A DNA stretch of 16,959 nt from contig WVZH01000312.1 of the NCBI GenBank assembly GCA_011772595.1, forward strand, positions 26,069-43,027, in the 5' to 3' direction. This DNA is from Anaerolineales bacterium (GTDB taxonomy: Bacteria; Chloroflexota; Anaerolineae; Anaerolineales; E44-bin32). The position numbers and the translations under genes were made by a program. Under the pieces are notes generated by a model. It was not told where the DNA came from, did not search any database, and saw only the letters and a list, made by a program, of their open reading frames with translations. This document shows positions 7,043 through 13,625 of this stretch, in pieces; positions within the stretch are counted from its first letter, which is position 1, and the number at the start of each line of letters is the position of its first letter.

Positions 7043-8866
7043 ATGGGTTTCATCCTCGACGGATTGGACACGGAAGCCTACGATCGTGAGTACCGCGATC
7101 GTGACCTTTTGGCGCGCATTCTGAGCTACTTTCGTCCCTACAGTAGGCAGGTGGTGTTGGTGGTGTTCGTGCTGACCTTGAACTCTATTGCTGGCAGCGG
7201 CGCGCCGATCGCCATCTCACGCGCGATCGATGTGATGGCAGAGAACCCAACAATCATGCGCATGGCGCTGGCTTGTGGTTTGGTGTTACTCATGGGTGCC
7301 TTGGCCTGGCTGGCGAATTTCATTCGCCAATGGATCTCCGCTCGCGTGATCGGTGACGTCGTGCTTAATTTGCGCGAGGACGTGTTTGACGCCACGGTGC
7401 GCCACGACATGTCGTTTTTCGATGAGCATCCTTCGGGCAAGATCGTCAGCCGCGTGACTTCCGACACCCAGGATTTCTCCGATGTGGTCACGCTCGTCGT
7501 GAACCTGCTCAGCCAGGTCATGCTCATCGGCATTCTCTCGGTCTGGTTGCTGAACGTCAACGCGCTGCTCACGGGTGTGCTTTACGCCATGGCGCCTGTA
7601 GCTGTGGCGATCGCACTCAGCTTCCGGCGCGTAGCGCGCCGGGTGACTCAAAATGCGCGCCGTGTGACAGCTAAGATCAACGCACAGATTCAGGAATCGA
7701 TAAGCGGGATCTTCGTCGCCAAGAGCTTCCGTAAAGAACAGGCAATGTACGACACCTTCGAGAGTAACAACCGCCAAGCCTACCAGGTCGGGCTGCGGCG
7801 CGGCTTCACGCTCATGACTATATTCCCCATCATGGGCTTATCCACAGGGCTCGGGATCGCATTGCTGGTATTCACTGGTGGTTTGCGGGTGGGGGCGGGT
7901 GAGATTTCACCTGGGAATTGGTACCTCTTCATGCAGGCGGTTGGCTTCTTCTGGTTCCCGATGATGAGCATCGCCTCCTTCTGGAGCCAGTTCCAGGATG
8001 GTCTTTCTGCGGCCGAGCGTGTCTTCGCGCTGATCGACGCTGAGCCGCGCGTGGTTCAGGTCGGGGAGGAGCCAGTTGAGCATTTGGATGGCAGGGTCGA
8101 GTTTCGGAATCTGCGTTTCAGTTACACGGAGCAGGAGCTCGTGCTGCCGGATTTCTCGCTGACCATTGAGCCGGGTGAGATGCTCGCGTTGGTGGGCCAC
8201 ACCGGAGCAGGTAAGAGCAGCATCGCAAATTTGATCGCCCGTTTTTACGAGTTTCAGGACGGGAAGTTGTTGGTCGACGGGCGCGATGTGCGCCGCCTCG
8301 ACTTGGCAGACTACCGGCGACACCTGGGATTGGTACCGCAGGATCCGTTCTTATTCTCCGGATCGGCGGGCGACAACATCCGTTACGCACGACCTGGTGC
8401 CACGGACGACGAGGTGCAGGAATCGGCGATGCACATCAGCGCTGGAGAATGGTTGGAAGATTTGCCGCAGGGTCTCGATACCGACGTCGGTGAGCGCGGC
8501 GCCAATCTTTCGATGGGGCAGCGTCAGCTTGTGGCGTTGGCGCGCGTGCTGTTGAAAAATCCGGCGATTCTCATCCTGGACGAAGCCACCGCTAGCGTGG
8601 ATCCCTTCACGGAGACGCAGATCCAGGAGGGGTTGCGCTCGGTGATGCGCGATCGCACCTCCGTGATCATCGCCCATCGCTTGTGGACCGTGCAGAACGC
8701 CGACCGCATCATCGTGATGGACCATGGGCGTATTCTGGCCGAGGGCACGCACGAATCGCTGATGGCTGAGGGGGGTCACTACGCGGAGCTGTACAACACC
8801 TATTTCCGTCATCAGTCGTGGGAGTGGATTGAACGTGGCTTTGATCGTACAGTGGAAGCTGAGTAA
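7043..8866 (+). CDS. ABC exporter half-transporter, catalytic partner
   Basis: A 607-residue membrane-domain plus NBD half-transporter. Membrane helices fall roughly within residues 35-320. The NBD has FRNLRFSYTEQELVLPD (354-370), Walker A GHTGAGKS (385-392), Q-loop Q433, signature LSMGQRQ (489-495), Walker B ILILDE (509-514) with catalytic Glu E514, and switch His H545. The Walker B Glu is intact but the signature has Met in place of the first Gly, the reverse of the upstream gene. Pairing the two puts an intact Walker A/B here opposite the intact LSGGQ there (active site), and both deviant motifs in the other site. The tail contains YFRHQSWEWIERG. ATG at 7043 has a modest AGGA nine bases upstream. 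Substrate is unknown; drug, lipid or peptide export are all possible. Confidence 0.94.
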   Translation: MGFILDGLDTEAYDREYRDRDLLARILSYFRPYSRQVVLVVFVLTLNSIAGSGAPIAISRAIDVMAENPTIMRMALACGLVLLMGALAWLANFIRQWISARVIGDVVLNLREDVFDATVRHDMSFFDEHPSGKIVSRVTSDTQDFSDVVTLVVNLLSQVMLIGILSVWLLNVNALLTGVLYAMAPVAVAIALSFRRVARRVTQNARRVTAKINAQIQESISGIFVAKSFRKEQAMYDTFESNNRQAYQVGLRRGFTLMTIFPIMGLSTGLGIALLVFTGGLRVGAGEISPGNWYLFMQAVGFFWFPMMSIASFWSQFQDGLSAAERVFALIDAEPRVVQVGEEPVEHLDGRVEFRNLRFSYTEQELVLPDFSLTIEPGEMLALVGHTGAGKSSIANLIARFYEFQDGKLLVDGRDVRRLDLADYRRHLGLVPQDPFLFSGSAGDNIRYARPGATDDEVQESAMHISAGEWLEDLPQGLDTDVGERGANLSMGQRQLVALARVLLKNPAILILDEATASVDPFTETQIQEGLRSVMRDRTSVIIAHRLWTVQNADRIIVMDHGRILAEGTHESLMAEGGHYAELYNTYFRHQSWEWIERGFDRTVEAE

Positions 8867-8880
8867 CTATGTGGATTTCC

Positions 8881-9015
8881 CAGAACAACCTAGGCGCAAT
8901 TTTGCCAGGTTTGTTCCAGCGGGTTTATAGGGGACATATTTAATATAAGAAGCCTGCCAATTCACAGAACATTGTTTTTCCACGCATTCCCCGTTTGCTC
9001 CAGCGGATTGTTAGG
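8881..9015. repeat. Two degenerate direct repeats, 84-base period
   Basis: CAGAACA followed 29 bases later by TTTGTTCCAGCGGGTTTATAGG-like sequence occurs twice: 8881-8931 and 8965-9015. The 22-base right ends agree at 18 positions (8910-8931 against 8994-9015) and the left CAGAACA is identical, while the centres are largely unlike. The second copy overlaps the stop codon of the minus-strand gene. A further short match, TGCTCCAGCGG, is at 9748-9758 on the other side of that gene. Nature unknown. Confidence 0.5.
8889..8909 (+). terminator. Imperfect hairpin after the ABC genes
   Basis: CCTAGGCGCAA and TTGCCAGG pair with two single-base bulges, about 20 bases after the second ABC stop codon. 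There is no following T tract. It also falls in the variable centre of the direct repeat beginning at 8881, so it may belong to that element instead. Confidence 0.3.
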
Positions 9016-9607
9016 TGGCGTTGACAAAATGGATCCCAGTCTTTGTACTCGATACTTGCATCCATGAAATGACTGATCCAGTCGCAATGGCATACACGAG
9101 GACAATGAGAATGAAGGAAATTATGCCGGATTGATTGATCAGGTTTGAAGCTAAAACCAGACCAGTTCCCAGCCCGAGCCCAACCGCACTGCTCAACAAC
9201 CAAACGAATGACTTGGTAAAGTGACCCCGAAGGAATAACCACTGAACCAATCCTACGAGTAAGCCGAAGGTAGTATAGGCTGCCGTCAATGAAAGAGCCG
9301 ACTCATCACCCCCAAGAAATCCCCAAATTCCGCTAGATATTGGGCTATTTATGACCACCAAAGCTAAGGGCAGAGCAACAGAAATCGTGAGGATCCATAG
9401 TGATGAGATCGGAGCAACACGTCGCAAAACTATCCATTGAGCAAAACCTATCGGAAGGCCGATGATCAGAGATGACACTAGCATTCCGGGATTGGATGTC
9501 ATAACTGGAGGGATGAAAGGTAGTGCACCGACGGCTGCGACTCCCAGCAAATTCGCAATAAACCAACTAAGGATCACTACCCCTGTTTTATAAAGTTTGC
9601 GTGTCAT
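9011..9607 (-). CDS. Six-helix membrane protein with duplicated GxxxGxxQWxxLR motif
   Basis: A hydrophobic protein of 198 residues from the ATG at 9607 (an upstream in-frame ATG at 9625 would add six residues; neither has a good SD). Helices are predicted at about 9-30, 42-60, 69-88, 110-126, 134-154 and 160-182. The second and fourth helices end in the same motif, GLPIGFAQWIVLRR (50-63) and GLLVGLVQWLFLRG (115-128), each followed by a Trp-containing helix, so the protein is an internal duplication; GSVISWMQV near the end may be a third worn copy. Similar repeat membrane proteins of unknown role occur in Cyanobacteria and Chloroflexota, as far as I recall. It is transcribed opposite to all large neighbours and is flanked by repeats. 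No function is assigned. Confidence 0.72.
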   Translation of the reverse strand: MTRKLYKTGVVILSWFIANLLGVAAVGALPFIPPVMTSNPGMLVSSLIIGLPIGFAQWIVLRRVAPISSLWILTISVALPLALVVINSPISSGIWGFLGGDESALSLTAAYTTFGLLVGLVQWLFLRGHFTKSFVWLLSSAVGLGLGTGLVLASNLINQSGIISFILIVLVYAIATGSVISWMQVSSTKTGIHFVNAT

Positions 9608-9651
9608 TGGATACCCGTTTATCATTCAACAATATTGAGCATAAAGCCCAT

Positions 9652-9698
9652 AAGTCTTCACCGCCACGTAACGGCTTTGGGCGGAGCAGCCCGCCTTC
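9652..9698. repeat. Small structured element upstream of the membrane protein gene
   Basis: TCTTCACCGCCACGTAACGG and GGCGGAGCAGCCCGCC lie side by side. The second part can fold as GGCGG/CCGCC with a six-base loop, and TTCACC occurs at both edges. It looks like a fragment of an interspersed intergenic repeat rather than coding DNA. It lies upstream of the minus-strand gene ending at 9011. Confidence 0.3.
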
Positions 9699-9797
9699 AC
9701 CTTCTATCATACACCAACTCAAAGCGAACTCACGCGAATCTCGAGTCTGCTCCAGCGGCCAGTCACTGGAGTACATCGAGAGTATGGCACGATAGAC

Positions 9798-9830
9798 AGG
9801 TGACCGGCACTTTCAAAGTGCCGGTCACCT
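9798..9830. repeat. Perfect 33-base palindrome
   Basis: AGGTGACCGGCACTTT (9798-9813) and its exact complement (9815-9830) flank a single central C: 16 matching pairs with no mismatch. In RNA either strand would form a very stable hairpin. It sits between the 3' end of the 104-residue gene and the upstream side of the membrane protein gene. It could act as a terminator for the former, but a partial copy at 10363 points to a mobile palindromic repeat. Confidence 0.85.
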
Positions 9831-9871
9831 ATAAGGATAAAAATAAACGTGGGAATAGATTAGTTCGTCGT

Positions 9872-10186
9872 TTACTTCCCTCGGACGCGATACTTGCCTT
9901 TTCCAGACTGCTCGATCAATCCATCATCCATCATCGCTCGTAAGACCTCAAGAAGTTTCCCACTCTCGATCAATCCTAGATCTTCCAGGGCTTCCGGTAC
10001 GACCATCTCGAACGAATCGTTGAAGTCCATGTAGATTGGGATGATCTCGTTGGCTAGGCGTTCCATATCGGAGGATAATTCTTTGTACCCCATCTCGGCC
10101 GCATCTACCGCCAGCAGCAGCAGGGAACTTACGAGCGTCGTGAACCTGGACCTGGCGCGCAGCATCTCTTGTTGGTATTTTTCCAT
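9872..10186 (-). CDS. Small protein of unknown function, possible winged-helix-like C-terminus
   Basis: I do not recognise this 104-residue protein. ATG at 10186 is chosen because GGGAGGGG lies just upstream on the minus strand; a GTG four codons earlier would sit inside that SD. The N-terminal 60 residues are helical and charged with a hydrophobic patch (TTLVSSLLLLAVDAAEMGY). The C-terminus, GKLLEVLRAMMDDGLIEQSGKGKYRVRGK, resembles the recognition-helix-plus-wing ending of small winged-helix proteins, though the match is too short for a call. No cysteines, signal peptide or clear membrane helix. It stands alone between repeats, with the 33-base palindrome 42 bases beyond its stop. Good SD and sensible composition support a real gene. 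Confidence 0.6.
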   Translation of the reverse strand: MEKYQQEMLRARSRFTTLVSSLLLLAVDAAEMGYKELSSDMERLANEIIPIYMDFNDSFEMVVPEALEDLGLIESGKLLEVLRAMMDDGLIEQSGKGKYRVRGK

Positions 10187-10769
10187 CGCCCCTCCCACCC
10201 TTCAGATTGATCCCAGTATGAACGAAGCTCGTCGAAGGTGCAAGTGGATTGTTGATCATTGGAGGAAATCAGATTGACCAGGGTGAGGGGCTTTCTTAGA
10301 GCGGTCCAAATCGACCTGTTTTCCAAATTTAGATGTTGAGGGTCCGGCTGACCTACACTAATGTGACCGGCACTTTGGGTCACCTTACTTGCATGAGGAA
10401 TGCAGCAATCCGTTTGGATGGTTTCGTTGTATAGTAATAGGGGGATTCGCGCCAAAAAAGGTCAAATTGCTTACCTCTACGATGATGATCCCATGACTTG
10501 AGGGGAAGACTTTTATTGCAGAAAGCGCTCAGAAACGTCTCCGCAGTTGTGATATATGTGTAGATGAAGATGCCGAAATGGAGGCAAAATTCGCCTGAAA
10601 TACCACAGATAACCAGATCCTGTTCGGGTGATGCGGGCGTACGTCAATGTCCTTCAGGATTGAAGATGTCATTGGTCCTGCAGAATGCATTTCAATTAAT
10701 ATATTTAACTATTTTGAACTTCGTTCGAGGAACTTGTCCGCCAAGCTAGCTTGCACCCCGGAGAAGGAG
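10187..10769. other. Long non-coding gap upstream of the sortase-fusion gene
   Basis: About 580 bases without a supported gene. It holds the partial palindrome copy near 10363 and an AT-rich patch at about 10685-10715 (CAATTAATATATTTAAC) where a promoter for the sortase-fusion gene could lie, although no convincing -35/-10 pair was found. The frame of the sortase gene stays open back to an ATG at 10647, but no SD precedes it and it would add 41 residues before the signal peptide. Confidence 0.5.
10363..10385. repeat. Degenerate copy of the 33-base palindrome
   Basis: GTGACCGGCACTTT (10363-10376) is identical to 9800-9813. It is followed by GGGTCACCTT, which resembles the outer right arm of the palindrome, but the inner right arm is missing. 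GTGACC/GGTCAC can still pair. This reads as an internally deleted copy of the 9798-9830 element. Confidence 0.65.
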
Positions 10770-13193
10770 ATGAGTTCATCGTATTTTTCCGCCCTTGGTC
10801 GAAAATTCATTTCATTGAATTCTCCGTTCGATCACTGGGTGCGGATCACGGTGAACGCCGCTTTACTGGCGATCTTTGTCTTTGCAGAGCTTCCTGCACA
10901 AACAGCCAATGCAGCAGCCTTCGCCGGCGAGAACTCCGCCAACTTAAATGGAATCCCAGCCAACTGCGATGTTGGCGATGGCTGTGCGCTGCTTCAGGCG
11001 CTCAGTCTCACCAACGCTGCGTCACAACTGAGAACGGATGCGCGATCCGCGGCGCACCTGGTAGTACCGCACGACGCGAGCGCATATAGATTACAACGCC
11101 GACCGGAGATGGATCTGCGGGACAATGGCGACACGCTCGATATCCTGGATGGTGACATGACGCCCAACATAGCAGACGGGACGGACATGGGGGCTGCGCT
11201 GGTCGGCGGCGCGGGCGTTACCAGCACCTTCAGAATTGAGAACAATGGAACGCGCATCCTGATCCTGCGCGCCCCAATCGCGATCGGCGGCGCGAACCCT
11301 GGCGATTTTGCCGTGATCGCCGGTCCGAGCATGCGGGTCGCCCCGAGTAGTTTCACGAATTTCACGGTGAGGTGCATTCCCTCTGCGGTGGGTACTCGGA
11401 CGGCGGACCTGAGCATCAGGAATAACGACAGCGATGAAAACCCCTACGACTTCCGCGTCCAGTGCACGGGCATCAATCACCCCACCATCGCAAAGGCCTT
11501 CACTCCAGCGACGGTGGGCGTGAACAACAACTCGACGTTGACCTTCACCATCGCCAACCCGAACGCGGGAGTCTCCTTGAACGGGCTGAACTTCACCGAC
11601 ACGCTCCCTGCAGGCATGGTGGTCGCAACGCCGCCCAATCAAGGCGGCACATGCCCGACACCGACCTTCAGCCCGGCGTTGGTCGGAGGTGGCACGCAAA
11701 TCAACCTGACGAACTCCGGCACGCTGGCAGCGTCTAGTTCATGTACCATCACGGTAGACGTGGTGGCATCGCCGGACGGCAGTTATACCAACGTAACCGG
11801 CGTGATTGGCTCGGCGCAAACGGGGAGCAGCACCATCTTTGCCGTAGATACGGTGATCGTGCGGAGTTTTCCGACGATCGACAAAATCTTCGCGCCGGCA
11901 GCGATTGCACCGGCTGGAGTATCGACGCTCACTTTCACTATCAGCAACCCAAATACGGCTACCTACACGCTCTCGGGGCTGAACTTCACGGACGCACTCC
12001 CAGCAGGGGTGGTGATCGCCACACCGCCCAATCAAGGTGGGACCTGCCCGATGCAGACGTTCGCGCCCCCGTTGGCAGGCGGTGGTACAGCAATCAACCT
12101 GATCAGCGCAGGTGTGCTGGGACTTTCAAGTGCCTGTACCGTCACGGTGAATGTGACATCTGCCACGCTAGGAAACTATGTCAACACGACCGGTGTGGTC
12201 GGCTCTTCGGAAACGGGCGCGAGCTCGGATACAGCAACCGATACATTAATTATTGGCTTGCCTCCTGTGGTCGTGAGCGCGATCCCAACCGGGAATGTGA
12301 CACCAGGTCCCACCCAACTGGTTATCACCTTTAATCAGGATGTGAATGACGCGGGTGGTGGAGTGAATGTCAACGATGTGACCAACCCCAATAATTACAT
12401 GTTGTTCCAGACCGGACCGGATGGTACGTATGAAACGCTGGACTGTGCCTCGGGCGTAAGTGGAGCGGATGTTCAAGTTACCCCATTACCAGGGCCGGTA
12501 GCATACAACGCGGGCACCTTCACGGCCACGGTGACGGTGAATGGGGGCACGCCACTGCCCCCTGGCGATTATCGTGTGCACGTATGCGGGACGACCTCAA
12601 TCGAGAACATCCTTGGTATCCCACTTGGCGGTGGGGTGGATTACAACTTCGACTTCACTATTTTGGGTGCACTACCGGATACCGGTTTTGTGCCGGGGAT
12701 TATGACCGCTATACCCGCCCAACCGGCAGAGAAAGTTTACACGAAGTACGGCGGTCTGTGGTTGGAAATCCCTAGGCTGGGCGTTGAGATGCAGATTGTT
12801 GGTGTACCGGTTGTGGAAGGGGAGTGGGACGTGAGTTGGCTGGGGAACAATGTGGGCTACCTCGACGGAACAGCCTTCCCTACCTGGCCAGGGAACACGG
12901 GCATCACAGGCCATGTTTTTGACGCCAACAACCACCCAGGGCCATTCGCCCACCTGAAAGAGCTTCAATACGGGAATGTGGTCCTGATTCATGCCTGGGG
13001 GCAGATATACACATACGTGGTGCGTTCTAATTATCTGGCATCCCCTGCCAATATGTACCCATTGCACCAAGAAGCGTATGATTGGGTTACCCTTCTGACC
13101 TGCGAGCGGTACAGTGAACGTTCCGAGACTTACCGCTTCCGCCGCGTCGTTCGCGCGGTGCTCGTTGAGGTAGCACCGGAGATCCATAGGTAG
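10770..13193 (+). CDS. Secreted DUF11-repeat protein with LPDTG motif and C-terminal sortase domain
   Basis: An 807-residue exported protein starting at ATG 10770, preceded by GGAGAAGG; the frame is open to 10647 but residue 1 here places the signal segment correctly. Order: charged N-terminus and hydrophobic segment (about 24-40) with possible cleavage near residue 48; ASH/HYDIN-like choice-of-anchor-D domain (about 150-234); two DUF11-like repeats (238-365 and 368-496) both containing TPPNQGGTCP; a bacterial Ig-like (SwmB-type) domain (about 500-630); LPDTGF at 635-640; then a sortase domain (660-807) with ITGHVFDANNH (His 715), VTLLTCERY (Cys 778) and YRFRR (Arg 791, 13 after the Cys). Sortases are Cys transpeptidases that cleave LPxTG-type motifs outside the membrane. 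There is no hydrophobic segment or basic tail after LPDTG, so it is not a standard cell-wall sorting signal. The next gene encodes another surface protein. Confidence 0.9.
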   Translation: MSSSYFSALGRKFISLNSPFDHWVRITVNAALLAIFVFAELPAQTANAAAFAGENSANLNGIPANCDVGDGCALLQALSLTNAASQLRTDARSAAHLVVPHDASAYRLQRRPEMDLRDNGDTLDILDGDMTPNIADGTDMGAALVGGAGVTSTFRIENNGTRILILRAPIAIGGANPGDFAVIAGPSMRVAPSSFTNFTVRCIPSAVGTRTADLSIRNNDSDENPYDFRVQCTGINHPTIAKAFTPATVGVNNNSTLTFTIANPNAGVSLNGLNFTDTLPAGMVVATPPNQGGTCPTPTFSPALVGGGTQINLTNSGTLAASSSCTITVDVVASPDGSYTNVTGVIGSAQTGSSTIFAVDTVIVRSFPTIDKIFAPAAIAPAGVSTLTFTISNPNTATYTLSGLNFTDALPAGVVIATPPNQGGTCPMQTFAPPLAGGGTAINLISAGVLGLSSACTVTVNVTSATLGNYVNTTGVVGSSETGASSDTATDTLIIGLPPVVVSAIPTGNVTPGPTQLVITFNQDVNDAGGGVNVNDVTNPNNYMLFQTGPDGTYETLDCASGVSGADVQVTPLPGPVAYNAGTFTATVTVNGGTPLPPGDYRVHVCGTTSIENILGIPLGGGVDYNFDFTILGALPDTGFVPGIMTAIPAQPAEKVYTKYGGLWLEIPRLGVEMQIVGVPVVEGEWDVSWLGNNVGYLDGTAFPTWPGNTGITGHVFDANNHPGPFAHLKELQYGNVVLIHAWGQIYTYVVRSNYLASPANMYPLHQEAYDWVTLLTCERYSERSETYRFRRVVRAVLVEVAPEIHR
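11481..12257 (+). repeat. Tandem duplicated DUF11-like domain within the sortase-fusion gene
   Basis: Two consecutive units of about 128 codons (11481-11864 and 11871-12257) share segments such as STLTFTI, LNFTD-LPAG, TPPNQGGTCP, GGGT-INL, SSCTITV/SACTVTV and GVIGS/GVVGS. Similarity is visible in the DNA as well, for example CCGCCCAATCAAGG in both, indicating duplication followed by divergence. Confidence 0.85.
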
Positions 13194-13352
13194 TAGGTAA
13201 TTTGGGGTTTTAGGTCTGTGGTGCATACCCCTGTATCCGCGAATAAAACTCGTTCCTTCGATTACAGTCGTCATCCACGATTGAGGGAACAACACGATAC
13301 CTGTTGCAAACCATCAGCTGAATGCTCATTCCCGGTTATTTGGCTGCTGATA

Positions 13353-13383
13353 TTGAACTTCCGTTAGGATGTCCTGCTATAAC
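13353..13383 (+). promoter_or_regulatory. Possible promoter for the lipoprotein gene
   Basis: TTGAAC and TATAAC each match the sigma-70 hexamers at five of six positions, but the 19-base spacer is longer than ideal. It would give a leader of about 235 bases containing the hairpin at 13566. Confidence 0.3.
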
Positions 13384-13565
13384 TCAGAAAGAATCACAAT
13401 CCCAAGCATAAAGTAAGACCTTGTAAACGAACGTCGTTCCATCAAAATAGCCAATCCAAACAACACGTTGTACAATGTTATACGTTTCACAATGGGGATG
13501 AAACGCCCGAACCACTGGGCGATGGCTTTGGGTATCCACAGGAGATATCTCGAGCGAGCATCGAG

Positions 13566-13590
13566 AGCTGCTTTTCAAGCGCAGCTTTTT
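13566..13590 (+). terminator. Hairpin with T run in the leader of the lipoprotein gene
   Basis: AGCTGC/GCAGCT with a nine-base loop is followed directly by TTTT. It looks like a weak intrinsic terminator or attenuator, 25 bases before the SD at 13615 (GGGAGG). The upstream sortase gene ends about 370 bases earlier, so either reading is possible. Confidence 0.35.
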
Positions 13591-13625
13591 CCGTTCTGAG
13601 ATGTGTTTGATATCGGGAGGCATTC

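Larger units (their letters stand above)
13194..13625. other. Non-coding gap upstream of the beta-helix lipoprotein gene
   Basis: About 430 bases with no supported gene. Weak promoter elements TTGAAC (13353-13358) and TATAAC (13378-13383) are 19 bases apart. A hairpin lies at 13566-13586. A minus-strand open frame of 79 codons crosses the region but has no recognisable product. Confidence 0.45.

Noticed and set aside
9011..9015. Complete integron cassette with paired attC boxes
   Set aside because: Only the outer box on one side fits; no correctly oriented partner box or integrase is in the window, so it is kept only as a tentative finding.
10647..10769. Upstream extension of the sortase-fusion gene to ATG 10647
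   Set aside because: No SD before it, it would bury the signal peptide behind 41 extra residues, and the ATG at 10770 has a good SD.
13384..13623. 79-codon minus-strand open frame in the gap before the lipoprotein gene
   Set aside because: No SD, no recognisable product, and it covers the likely leader and hairpin of the lipoprotein gene.
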